This document shows, in pieces, positions 12,791 through 24,313 of a stretch of 64,000 nt of DNA. The DNA comes from Episyrphus balteatus. Taxonomy: Eukaryota > Arthropoda > Insecta > Diptera > Syrphidae. Both the position numbers and the translations under genes were made by a program. Below the pieces are notes generated by a model. That model searched no databases. It was given only the letters and a program-made list of their open reading frames with translations, and was not told the DNA's origin. The stretch spans positions 31,111,679-31,175,678 of the forward strand of contig NC_079135.1 in NCBI RefSeq assembly GCF_945859705.1, written 5' to 3'. Each line of letters opens with the position of its first letter. The stretch's first letter is position 1.

Positions 12791-13324
12791 TAAGATCCAT
12801 ATTGCTACTACTAGTGCTGAAGCACACACAATTCTCATAAAATTACCATATCGCACATTTTATGCGCAATCATTTACTTTCGTTAACCATATATAGTACG
12901 TTCTGAACCGCACAACATGAGTAAAGTTCACAGATTAAATTGAAAACTACATGGGCGCAAGGAGGATGAAAGAATTAATTTATTGTTCACTTGATAAAAA
13001 TGTAAAAAACGAAGTGTGGATTAATTAATTTAATAATAGAAATTAAAAAAATCAAATGAAATTCATTTATATATGTATACTGAATGAGAAGTATAACTTC
13101 AGTCGAGTGTACATGTGTACACACACTCTTTTTTTGTATTTAGTTGTGTAATGAAAGGAAGCGAACAAAAACAAAATCCATCATCACTTGTTCAATTGGT
13201 TGGAGGAGAAGATCTGTGAATTGAGAAAAAAAAACAGTAAACAGTGTGTAGGTATTAATAGGATCTAAATTGCAAACAAAAAATGGGAACAAAATTCGTG
13301 TTATACTTCCGAAAGTAAGAAAAA
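12791..13324. other. AT-rich noncoding DNA
   Basis: No gene seen. A 15-base string AGAAGTATAACTTCA near 13088 is the reverse complement of one near 9103, so it flanks the satellite element in inverted orientation. One short match is weak evidence of anything. Confidence 0.5.
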
Positions 13325-14650
13325 ATGTGTTTGTGTGCAAATAACTCAGCAACCAAATGTCCGAAAAACTTTTGGTTTTCAGTTATGAATAGACTTTTAA
13401 GATACCTTTCTTTTGATACCTCACTCGATGGCTTTGGAGAAAATTTTTTAAAATGTAATTTTCTTCGGCAAGGGGTTAACCTTGATTTTTTCTTGAAAAT
13501 CAAAAAAAAAAATACAAATTTCCTTTTCTAAATGCATAAAAATAAGTTTGTATGCAAATAACTCAGCAACTAAATCTCCAAGAAACTTTTGGTTTTCAGT
13601 TATGAATAGAACTTAAAAAGACCTGTCTTTTGATATCTCACTCGATGAATTCAGAGGAAATTTTTTAAAATGCATTTTTTGCGGCTAATAAAATAATTTT
13701 TTACTTGCTCTATAGGGCAAGTATTGGTTTCGTGTAGAAAAAAAAATTTGAGGTTTTAATCAAAACCAACATTACGATAATGGAGAAGATCAAAAAAGTG
13801 GTTTTCGTCATGCCATCCGTCGGTCTGTGCGTGTGTGCGTCTGTGCGTCCATCTGTACATCGAGCTAGGGCCTAAACGGATGGATGGATTTGCTTGAAAC
13901 TTGTTACAGACGATTTTTACGTAATTTCCTAGGACAGTTTTTTTTTTTATTTTTTTAATATCTCCTTTTTAACGCATATCTCCCATACAACGTTTTCGAG
14001 GTATTGCAAATTTCTCGAAAACGGCTCTAACGATTTTGATTAAATTTGGTGTGCGTAATAGTCTAATTGATTCTAACAAAACTGCGTTTTTAGTTTTTCT
14101 CAAAAAATGCGGAGAACGGAAATATGGCGTTACCGTTTTTCAAAAATTGACATATTTTTAAGATTCATATATTTCATCAAAGCATAAGTCAATCTTATTC
14201 AAAATTTACAGTCATCATTTTGAACTGTAAAATGTTAAAAAAAAGTTTAAAAAAAGTTTTTGAAAAAAAATTTAAATTGAATTTTTTTAACTTTCGATAT
14301 TTTTTTTTCTCGACACTTAAAAAATCTAAAATTTCCAAAAGATATTTAAGATAAAGATACTTATAACTACAAGAGCAAGTACGTGCGACCCAGTCGTGCA
14401 TTTTATTTTAACCTAATTGCATAGCCCTATACACTGTATACTCATATCTAAAACCCAAAACTGAAGATATCTGCTTCCGAATGTAAACAAATAAGTTTTT
14501 CGAAGCCTCAAAGAAATGTTTGGTTTTCCAGTTACAGTTTAAAAAAAAAATTTTTTTTGATATTTCATTCAATGAATTTTGAAGGATATTTTTAAAATGC
14601 ATTTTTTACAGCAAGGAGTTAACCTTGATTTTTTTTTCTCGAAATTCAGA
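13325..14650 (+). repeat. Three-copy ~210-bp repeat interrupted by an insertion
   Basis: Copies lie at about 13325-13540, 13541-13690 and 14456-14650. They share GCAAATAACTCAGCAAC (first two), TTTTGGTTTTCAGTTATGAA, a TGATAyyTCAyTCrATG stretch, TTTTTTAAAATG and, in the first and third, GGTTAACCTTGATTTTT. The gap between copies two and three is filled by the DINE-like element at 13703-14400, so the tandem array predates that insertion. Confidence 0.65.
13703..14400 (+). mobile_element. DINE-1/mini-me-like element, copy a
   Basis: The 5' end is ACTTGCTCTATAGG. It is followed by AACATTACGATAATGGAG, a GTCY-type microsatellite (GTCGGTCTGTGCGTGTGTGC), the block GCCTAAACGGATGGATGG and a core CGGCTCTAACGATTTTGA. 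The 3' end is GAGCAAGTACGTGCGACCC then AGTCGTGCA. ACTTGCTC at the start and GAGCAAGT near the end are inverted copies. The GTCY microsatellite and conserved blocks resemble the mini-me/DINE-1 (Helentron-related) elements described in Diptera. The family name is my inference. No coding capacity is seen. Confidence 0.6.
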
Positions 14651-17175
14651 AATTCAATGTATAATTTTTTTTTACCTAAATGCCTTTAGTTATATTCTCT
14701 TTTATGAGGTAAAAAATACAGAGCTTGTTAAAACAAAAAGATTTTCGCGAAATCTCTCCCTAATTTTGTTTTTTTTTTTTCCAGCCACCTACTCTTTTTA
14801 TAAAAATGAACCTCAATGGATGTTTGTCACACGTAAAAATAATAAATTAACTGCCTTGCCTGTCAACCTAAATCCCTTCACTTTGCTTCTAAATTTTGTT
14901 TAACGTGTGGGCAATTTCTGTTCAAATGCCAGATGAGTTCAATAAATACGGCATATGTCATTTTTACACGTTTTACCCCAAAATCACCAAAATATTTGCA
15001 CTAAATTCAGCAACCCTCCTGATCGATCAGAGAAAAAAAAACTATGTGAAGGGTCAAGAATTTTCTATGTCATATGTGGATAATGATCGACATGGACATA
15101 TAATACCAGCCAAACAATGTAACATCCCCTTAAAATACACAATCGAACAATGAGTAAAGTATAGATACTGATTGAAGAAAAACGGTGTTTTTATTTTTAT
15201 TGTCATCGGGGTTGTCATTGTCATCGCTAAAGAATGCCAGAGAATGGTGCATTCTGGTCCCAAAAATAAAGTGACAAGCTAAATGAGAACGAAATACAAA
15301 ATAAACAAACAGAAAAACCAAACAAAAAAAGGGAAAAAAAACAAACAAATTTATACGAATTATGCACAAAACAGGCCTACTACCGGACAAAACTAACCGC
15401 GACCAACCGACCTCGCTATCTTAATTAACTCCTTCATTCAGACGGTGTACACATAAAAAACTAAAAAGACAGAAAACCGATTACAAAATAAGCAAATCAA
15501 GGCAATAAAGTGTCCCAATTCTTTCTTGATCTTGGGTAGGTAGGTATAATAACTGGCAGGAACCACCTCACAAGCTGCTCATACAGTAGCCGAATAAAAC
15601 ACCGAACCGTTCTCCGTCCGGTCCTCAGAACTTATGCTAATGAGAACATCTTCTTCTTGCTTGGCTTTGCTTGGCTTGGCCCTGGAATCGTTTTGAATTC
15701 ATTCTCTCTGACAGTGACACTCTGACACACACACACACACACACAAACACTTACCTGGTTGTTCCTGACTCTATCCTTAGTTCGACATTCTCAAGGCGAG
15801 AAGTAATAAAAGGGCCAAAGGAGTGACCACATCCAGAGCATCATCAAATTAAATTAAAATGTCTTAGCTGTTGGACCGGGCCGGGCCGGGCCGAAGCGAT
15901 GGCATGGCAAAATGGTGTGGCATGGCGTGGGGATGTTATTGGCGATGTCGATGCGTGCCATGATCAAGTGTAACACAAGAAGTCCATCTACAGGACATAG
16001 ACTTCCGCCGTTTTGTGCAAAACTTAACCACGCGGTGCTCCATTGAGGCTAACAGGGATACCAGCTTCTGGAACACTCACTGATTATCTTTTCTTCTAAA
16101 GGGATTTTAAGTTGTTGGTTATTTTTTTTTTTTTAAATTTTTTTTGTTAGTTTTGTTTCAGTTAATTGAAAAGGGCGATGGGGATGGTTGATGGGGATCT
16201 CTGGGATCAAGGTGAGTGTTTCGATGTTTGAATTTTGTTCCAATGGACACCTACAATTCTTATCCGCTTTTAGCTTTACAATTTATCTATATATAGAAAG
16301 ACTGCTTCGCAGAGTAGAATTCAACAACCTACATTCATATCAACATCGAGCGGTAGCGAAAAAAAAAATTAAGGACCAAGAATGAAGTCAAAAACAAACA
16401 AAAAAAAAAAAAGGACGACATAAAAAAAATAAGAAGAAATGAATGCGGCTTATTTCCAAAACGACATGGGTGCTCTGAATGTTTTTGCAAAATTAATTAG
16501 ATTTCTTTTTTCGTATTAAGTTGGGTTGGCGCCAAAAAAATATATTTTTTCTTATGTATTTTTTGACATGGTTAGCGTGTTGGAGGTGAAGACAGCCCAC
16601 TGACGCAGATATACATATTCAGAAACAGAAAAATCAGTTCGATAATTCAATAGAATTTATTTTTTTCAATTTATTTAAGAATATATTGTTTTAAAACATA
16701 AAACTGCCAATTAACTTTTGAAGAAAAAAAAGCTTAACATTAAAGGAGAATGCTAAAAAAAATCAGCACCGATAAAAATGAGACCTATATGGCTTGAAAG
16801 GGCATCAATCGCCGACAGATATGGTTTTTTTTTTAAATCATATCCGGAACTTGCTATGACGATTCTTTATTTCGAACTACATATGTATAAAGTTTTTTTT
16901 TTCAGGCAAATTGTTTTTTCAGGAAAGTCAGATTATTTTGGTTTTTGTTCCATGAGATGCAGGATCGAAAAATACTCTATGATCATGTTACATATACATG
17001 TTTTTTAATAAATTTTACTTTTGTGAATTTTTGAAGAAAACTGTGAACTGTTTGACAAATCAGTGAAAATTATGTATTTTTAAAAATTTAGTTTTTTGAA
17101 TAACCACACCTTCAGAATTATATTTTTTTAAAGGAATTAGCAAAAAATAAAAATATGTAGCTAAATAAAATTTTC
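14651..17175. other. Noncoding DNA with a GC-richer island at ~15150-16090
   Basis: Most of this interval is AT-rich and featureless. The island at about 15150-16090 has balanced composition, a (CA)n run at 15721-15744, a GGCCG triple repeat at about 15876-15892 and several GCCAT/ATGGC motifs. No domain-bearing open frame is present. Regulatory function is possible but not shown by the sequence. Confidence 0.5.
15721..15970. promoter_or_regulatory. Possible regulatory element (CA run, GC box, GCCAT cluster)
   Basis: Within 250 bases there is a (CA)n tract, the tandem GGGCCGGGCCGGGCC and four GCCAT motifs in either orientation (15898-15962). In Drosophila, PHO binds GCCAT, Combgap binds GT repeats and Sp1/KLF proteins bind GC boxes, and these co-occur in Polycomb response elements. 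That the cluster works this way here is speculation. Confidence 0.2.
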
Positions 17176-17290
17176 TAAGCCCTGATTTTTCAATCTTCAG
17201 TTAGACTATCAGAAGAATAAATGTCAATTAAAAAAAAATAAGGAATAAGCTCTATCTGAGGTTTATCTGACTATTGAAAAATTGGTCCTA
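17176..17290. mobile_element. 115-bp MITE with ~28-bp terminal inverted repeats
   Basis: The left arm reads TAAGCCCTGATTTTTCAAT and continues with CAGTTAGACTATC. The right arm, on the other strand, reads TAGGACCAATTTTTCAAT then AGTCAGATAAACC. The right-arm sequence CTGACTATTGAAAAATTGG recurs at about 30207-30225, so this is a dispersed family. It has no coding capacity. Confidence 0.55.
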
Positions 17291-17330
17291 AAAGGTTTAA
17301 CACAATAAAAAGAAATAGCTTGAAACCCCA

Positions 17331-17560
17331 CACTGAAAAAAAAAAAACAAATAGGCAGATATTTATTTAAATCAAATAGAAATAAATACATAGAAATGCA
17401 TCGGAATCGATTTGAATTTAATAAAAATCTATTTGAAATATTTTGAACCTGTTTCTATTTGATTTAACTTCGTTTCTATTTGAAATGAACAATTTTTTAT
17501 TTGCTTTCTTTAACTTTACTCGAGTTTGTTTTAAATAGAAACAAATATTCAAATAATGTT
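17331..17560. repeat. CACTG-started patch of inverted TTTCTATTTGA words
   Basis: Begins CACTGAAAAAAAAAA and contains repeated copies of the word TTTCTATTTGA (reverse complement TCAAATAGAAA) in both orientations, for example near 17374, 17453 and 17481. The opening resembles the CACTG termini at 40132 and 42403. A matching right end is not certain. A CAGTG terminus at 19092-19096 could be its partner if the fold-back at 18051-19038 inserted between them. Confidence 0.35.
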
Positions 17561-18050
17561 CATGGGTTCATGGTTAAATAAGTTTACGATCCAAACAACT
17601 TTATTATTTAAGCCTAGTACGCAACTGAAGCTAAACGAAATTTTAAACACAAAAATAGCAAAACGAAATCTTGATCGAATTTTGTTTTTCAGTACGCAGC
17701 TCTATCGAAAAATTGGAGAGTTTTCACTCATTTGTCACTTACTTTTATTGTCCTGTGCATTTTTCTTGACTCCAAGAGCAGTGTTGACGGTTTTTTCACT
17801 TTTTATTCATTTTTTTCTTGTGTTAAAAAATATTTTCTGTTGTTTTTCTTGAATTTTTTTGACTTTGACAGAATACTCGATGATATTTTTTCGTTAACAT
17901 TTTTCATAGTCGACTTTCGAGACTTGAACATTTTTCGTCTTGCTTCACCTGCGTAATATAGGCTTTACAATAAATAATTTCGGTAAACTAATAGTTGTCT
18001 CCAAGAATTGAATTGTTCAGTCAATAGTCTAACGGACTATTCTCTTTATC

Positions 18051-19038
18051 AGGGTGCCTAGCCTACATAATATATATTTTTTTAACAAAAGAAATTTTTT
18101 TTTTTTTCAAAAATTTTTCATAAATTTCATAAATTAATTGATGCCAAAAGATTGTCTAGGAAATTCAAGGAAAAAAATATTTACTAGTGAGGGACAATCT
18201 TCCATCGTTCAAGCAATAGATGCAATTTTCGCATTAATTGACTTCAAACACCAAAAAAAATAGTTGAACACAACGGTAACACCTACAATATTTAAAAATA
18301 CATTTTTAAAAAGCTAGAAGCTTAGTCACATTTGTAAAATTAAAATTCAGTTAATTGAATGAAGGGCTTTTGAAAGAATATGGTAATTGAATTCAGATTT
18401 TTGAAAAAAAAAAAAATGATTGACAAAATTTTAACATGTCGTTTTTAAAACTTTTTCGTAATATAAAATGAATTTATTTTAAAATTTTTTTGACCTCATT
18501 TATTATGATTTGAAATTATAAAACGAATTCATATTTTATTGGAAAAAGTTTGGAAAAAAGTCATTTTTAAATTTTTTTAATACATTTTTTTTTTTTAATT
18601 CTGAGTTTGAGGAATAATTTTTCAAAAACTCTTAATTCAATTTAGTGGATTTAAATTTAAGAGATAAGAATGAGCTTCTGGCTTTTTAAAAATGTATTTT
18701 AAAATATTGTAGGTGTTGCCGTTGTTTTCAAAATAATTTTTTTTTTGTGTTTGAAGTCAGATTGTGAGAAAATTGCATTTATCGCTTAAACGATGGAAGA
18801 TTGTCCCTTACTCAATTATATTTTTTTTCCTTAAATTACCTAGAGAATCTTTTGCTATCATTTGTTTTATGAAATTTAAGCAAAAAAAATGGTTAAGTTC
18901 AGAAAAAAATTAATTTTGATTTAAAAAAAAACAATACGGCAACATCGGCAATTTTTAATCTATAGACTTTAAAGTATTTTTAATTACCTACGTTTAAAAA
19001 AAAATCGTCAGAATCAGAGCTGTTCAGCCGGGTTCCCT
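18051..19038. mobile_element. ~1-kb fold-back element
   Basis: The left half (from about 18051) is repeated inverted in the right half (to 19038). Shared blocks include GGGACAATCTTCCATCGTT, AACACCTACAATATTT and TGACTTCAAACACAAAAA. Similarity continues weakly to the middle (AATATAAAATGAATTT against its complement near 18520), so nearly the whole element is one large palindrome. The ends read AGGGTGCCTAGC and, on the other strand, AGGGAACCCGGC. A related single arm lies at 50737-51169. No coding capacity and no clear target duplication are visible. Confidence 0.7.
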
Positions 19039-19099
19039 AATAATTTTCTTTAGTTACTCTACTAATATGTGTATCATAGTACATTTTTCTCAGTGTAAT

Positions 19100-19468
19100 T
19101 CACTCAATGGAAAAGTATCCATATTTTTCCACAGGATAAATATTAATAAATGTACTGGCACGATATGTCATACATGCGACACCGCTTAAATGAGCAATGC
19201 CTAATGATTTACACTTCTCAACCATTCTTAAGTGCGTATAATTAATTTTCAAGAATAAAAGATACCTACAGTTTACCGCCGAATCCAAACGGCTGAGCAG
19301 AGATCCACTTGTCAAGACAATGATACTCTTGAAAGCTTTGTCAATTCTTCGCAAGAGGTAGTACCCCTGAAAAAAAAACTTTTTAGTTTTTGGTGGTAGA
19401 AGCTGAGAATCGAACTCACGAGCTCTGACACGATAGTCCATCGCACTAACCATCGCTCCACGGAGCAC
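19100..19468 (-). mobile_element. tRNA-derived SINE-like copy
   Basis: Read on the minus strand, it opens with a tRNA-like head (19394-19468) having an A-box-like TGGAGCGATGGTTAGTG and a B-box-like GAGTTCGATTCTC at tRNA-like spacing. The acceptor ends cannot pair, so it is not a working tRNA. The body continues with GGTACTACCTCTTGCG and GGATTCGGCGGTAAACTG. From memory, a similar TTCGGC..AAACTGTAGG body occurs in insect SINEs, and I could not verify this here. The 122-codon frame across it is a by-product. The 3' end is indistinct and lies next to a CAGTG terminus at 19092-19096. Confidence 0.5.
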
Positions 19469-22400
19469 TCATAAAATACTCCAGTTATAAAAATTCGAAA
19501 ATGAACTGAGCATCCTACAAAAGGATACTTGCCATTTCAGATGATTTGTTACGTCCGAGTCCTTTGAGTTTCTTCGGAAACAAAATTACATTATTTCCTT
19601 CCTTCCTTAATCGATATCTTCGACTGCTTCCATGAAACTAATTTTCCTAAACGTTTTTAATAAAAAATATTGACTTTTGTGCTGTCAAAATACAGTTGCT
19701 GTGATGTGTTTATTTGCTCTTTTTATACGAGAGAATCATTTTGACGCTTAAAAGAGAAAATCACTCCTTCCTTTCAACGGATGTTAGCTGCTATCAAATA
19801 AATAATGCTTCTATAATGAGGTTAATTTTTGTCTATGAGTGATTTCTTCCACCAATCCAAAGCCGGATATAAAATAATGACGACCTCCTAGTCTATATAT
19901 CTAAGCACTAAGCACCAACACCCACATGCTGACTCCTCTAACCATACTGCGTATACGACTTGTCAGTTAAGAATAAAATCAAAATTTCCTCGAGGAAATG
20001 CTGGAAAATCTATCGTCGGTCATCAAAATGCACTGCAAGACGGAGGCACACAGTCAAAAGCCAGTTGAATAGTCGACGACTGCAAATTTAATTTGTCTTT
20101 ACAAAAAAAAAAAAACAACCAAAGTCCGTCTTTCATTGAAGAAAATCAAAACAGATTTTTACTGAACCGAGATTCGCGTCCAGATAAACTCAAAACTACC
20201 TACTCCAGATTACTCTGACTTGCATTGTCATCTGCCGCTTACAATAAACACTGCCCTCCACTCAACCACCGCTCTGTCGTCAGTTCGTGTCGGGTCGCAC
20301 CGGTCAGACACAGCCAGAAAGAACTCAAACTATAAAATCTTTCAATCAAACTCATTTGCCATTTTCACTTCCTTCAACGTTTTTATACTATAAAAGCCTC
20401 CTCCATTGGATATGCATAAGTGTGCCAAACCGAAAAGATCTAACTAAACAGAACGACACAGAATGTATGGTCCAAAGTCAAACATTATGTCTTGCCCAGA
20501 GAGAGATTGCTTTTTAATGCTATTAAGCTCATCCGCTTACACATGCACTCAGCTTGTAGTAACATAACGTAGCTTAAGCTATAGGTAGATAGAACTCTTC
20601 TGATAGAGAAGGCTTTGTCATTATTTGTCGTCAACAATGGGGCAGCAATCTTAGCGCTACTCTAGCAAATTGACAACAATAAGTGAATGCCCATCGCATT
20701 TGACAAGATTGTTCCCTTATTCCCTAGACCAATCTTTCTTGTATCTTTGTCAATGGTTGTTTGAATGATGATTATAGGCAGAGGGCGCTGCTTTTGCCCT
20801 CTCTCTCTCTCTTTGCAAATTTCCCAAACTATAATTGCAGGCCGCATATACAAGAGCCCAGCGCATCATCATCATGTAATTTGGATTCTTGCGCTCGTAA
20901 AGAAAAATTATATCGCGATCACTTTTATCACGATCTTGCCACGGCCACGTTATGATTGCACACGGCTACTGTTAGGGCCCATCGTTTTGTACAACCCAAC
21001 GAGAGAGAGAGCTAACAACTTATTGAATAATTTCTTATTACATACTTTTGTTTGGATTTGGACTCTTCTCTTGGATCCTGGGTCGTTCTTATGGTCGATC
21101 GCGTTGTATGCACGAGAGGACGAAATTAAACGCAAAACAAGAATAAAGGTATCCCTCGTTTGAGCGCGCAGCTGGGAAGGTATATAGAAGGGCATCAGCG
21201 CAGCAACAAAAGCCAACAACAGCATTTTGGCCAACACAAAACTTGGAAGTCATGATTTTTGTGTTCGAGGCGCACAGAATCGACACGATCGCCACATCGC
21301 TCGATCGATTGTTTACCCATTTAGTCGACGACGACGATGACTATACGACGAATAAGAAATCTACATCGGGCGGCATTGTTATAGTCCCGCACGGCAGATC
21401 TTCCTCACAAGTCACAAGTTATAATCTGTAAGGTTGTTCTTCACCCTTTTCCAAGTCGATATAGAGATAGACCCAAACCTAAACAATGCACCACGATGAG
21501 AGTTTAGAGTCGTCTCGGAACTGGCATTTATGATGTTTTTACCTTTTTACCTTGCCTGCTTACAACAACTGCTAGTAATTTCGCTAGCATGCGGATCTAT
21601 ATGTATTGAAGAACAATTTTGCATCTATTTACTAACCTTTGCCGCGTAACATTGCACCAAGAGTATAGCAAGTCGCATCAGTACCGTCGTCGCACCGCAA
21701 ATATCGCAAGTCGCCACCGACCGTTTAGCTCAGCGTATTGCAGCAGCGGCGTGATTCAGTAGCATTATCATGTAGGACCAATTATTTATTGGGTTAGGAC
21801 GACGCGACTATCAGAGGGATGTCATATGAGTAATGTTCTCGAGACGTGATACAGTTAGGTCTGTCCGCGCATCTTCTGTTGTCTTCGTCGTCGTCCTTGA
21901 CAATGAGCACATTAATCGTGCGACAACGCGCGGTCTGCTAAAAATACCAATCTGTCGAAAAGAAAAATACGAAAAAACATAAACGGTCCTAAAAAAAAAC
22001 AAAAAGAAACATAACAACTTGTGCGCACTTTGTGTATATACAAACTTTTTGGATCTTTTTGCGTCGCGCAACCTTACGTTTTCTAATGAAATTTCGTGCT
22101 CAAAGAATGCCGTCAAAAATGCAATTTCAAACAATAGGCTAGTGAAGAAGCGCACAGCGCGTGTGCTGAACACGAGACTTCCACGAACCTGATGGACCCT
22201 GGCCAAACGGCCGACCTGACGGTTAATAGTATGGTTTCACTTTTTATTTTTTTCTGCTTTTTAGTGGAATTCTTTTGCCGTCGGCAAAATGGAACATGAG
22301 TCTCTAAACTTAAGCGGTATTTTTACGGTCACTTTTAGGTTTTTTTGTGAACAAAAAAAAATCCTTAAAGTGGGACCCTTTACGCAGAAAAAGGCAAAAA

Positions 22401-24313
22401 GTTATACTAAAATTGATCGCGCACGTGGTAGAAGTAGAAAATTGTATAAAAATATGTTTTGCCGTTGTGGTGTGTCACCAAAGTCACCGTATTCGTATTT
22501 ATGACCAGTACGAATCTTGTTGGCTAGCAATATGAAAGGAATTAAAAAAAAGTTGAGAGCGTGTCGTAGTGGTTCCCTAGCGGATTCCGCACTCTATATG
22601 ACCAACAACGACGTGATCCCGCATAAAACTTCAAACCAAATATCAGCGACAAATTCTTTGAGAATGAATGAGGGAGAAAACAATGCCAAAGCCAATGATG
22701 ATGATGACGAAGAAGATGGTGGAAGACCGACAGCAGCACGGACAATTACCACATGAATGAGGGAATAGGGCTTGACACCTCGATCATCATTATCATCCCA
22801 GAGAATTGTGTTTCCGATCGATGTACAGTGTACATTCACTATCCAGACCTTGTTTCTTTTCAGATGCATCAGTTGAAGACTCTGGCGATGTAGATAAAGC
22901 TTCCTGATGGGTGGAACCCTCAATTATTTAGGAATATTAACCCGAGATTTACACGGCTCTGATGTGAAGGTGACCCCGTAAGGCACAAATGTGTCCATAT
23001 CGCTTATCAAAGAGTTTGAATCTGGTAAGAGTTTGGCTTCTTGTTGCTGTTGTGACGTTGGTTGGTGGAAGGAAAAATCACACAAAGTGAGTGTGAGTTT
23101 TTCATTTCTGTTTCTTTTTGAGAATCTGCGTTGGGATGTCAGAGATTCAACATTCACAGATCAATCTCATTTACGTATCTGGAATCTCAGATGTGCGCTA
23201 CTTTATATACTACTCCCAGCTTCGAGGGAGTATTTTCAATGTTGTGTATCTCTGATTTTGTATCCCAAAAAAAAAATAAAAGAAGAAACATTTTGCATCA
23301 GGGAACTCAGTTCGTTTGGTTGTCATTCTCATCGTTCGTCGTTGGTCTTCATGGTTGTCACTGTTTGGCATATCCAAAGGTCATCAGTGAAAGAAAAATC
23401 TTTGTGACAGAACACATAGAAAGGGACTAAAACTTTCTTTGTTGTAAAAATATAGACAAAAAAAGGGAAACAAACTCAGATAAACAGAAAACATTTGAAT
23501 CAAAAGTCGTAGAAGAGGTCTACAATACAATAAATATACAAAGGATGAACTACAGAGAGGGTTTGTGTTGGTGCTCAAGATGTATGATGCCAGGGATAAC
23601 AATTCCCGTGTGTGTAGGTTGGATTTGGTTTTTTTGTCAATATATCTACATTTGTGCTAAACTATGAGTTCGAATGTCACATTGTTGTGGATCATGGTGA
23701 TAACTCGCTCCCCATTTGAAGATGCATCTTTTGACATTTTTTTTTTGTATTTCAAAAGCAAAAAAAAAAAATGAAAAGAAAACTAAAAAAAAACTTTCAG
23801 AACCACCGCAACTTGGAGAGAAATGGATTTGGAGTGCCGGTTATCGTTGGGGTGAAATCTTTCCATTATGTGTCGTAATAGTTTATGAAGTCCATTTTTT
23901 TATGTTTTTTTTTTTTTTTTTTTTCTTTAGGTAAGATGATGTACCTACAGTTGAGTTATTGGAATTGAATTTGACTCTTTTAAAAGATCAATGGACCTTG
24001 AATTATACTCCATTATTTAATAACGTGAGCTTTAAAATTGATGTGGGTGAGAAAGAAAAGTGTACACTTTTTGACTTAGTTTATCATTATTTCAAGAAAT
24101 AAACGATGAAAGAGGGATTTTTTCGATTCCTCCAACTATGTATGAGTAATGGTAACTAGCAATTGATTAGTTTTTACAAATTGTGGTTGGTCCTGAAAGG
24201 ACCCCGCACATTTTGTATGGGAAGTGGCATTCGGTGAAATTGTATGAAATCTTAGTATGTTGTTCTCTTGAAGCCCTTGATCAAAAGTCGATATGGGCAG
24301 AAAGTCGAAAAAT
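19469..24313. other. Large complex noncoding region, candidate regulatory DNA
   Basis: From about 19900 to 23450 base composition is more balanced than in the flanks. It has GAGA/CTCT tracts (20799-20815, 21001-21012), a CACGTG E-box near 22425 and scattered GTC and CAT trinucleotide runs. Many open frames of 60-138 codons overlap on both strands here because stops are rarer. None shows a domain, a signal peptide with a sensible mature region, or conserved-looking composition. I treat it as noncoding, possibly intronic or intergenic regulatory DNA. Confidence 0.45.
21181..21431 (+). promoter_or_regulatory. Weak candidate TATA promoter with short downstream frame
   Basis: TATATAGAAGG at 21181 lies just after the GC-rich string GAGCGCGCAGCTGGGAAGG, and the expected start would be near 21210 in a CAACAACAGC context. 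The first ATG downstream (21252) opens 59 codons of unrecognised sequence with an Asp run. The frame ends at 21431 in ATCTGTAAGG, where a GTAAGG splice donor overlaps the stop. The product is not recognised. TATA-like strings are common in AT-rich DNA, so this is only a candidate. Confidence 0.15.

Noticed and set aside
9447..12798. 8-bp hAT-type target duplication for the satellite-bearing element
   Set aside because: CAAGTTGC and TAAGATCC agree at only 5 of 8 positions, which does not support a duplication.
17331..19096. A single 1.77-kb CACTG...CAGTG element containing the fold-back
   Set aside because: The ends lack matching flanking duplications and inner terminal similarity is poor, so I list the parts separately.
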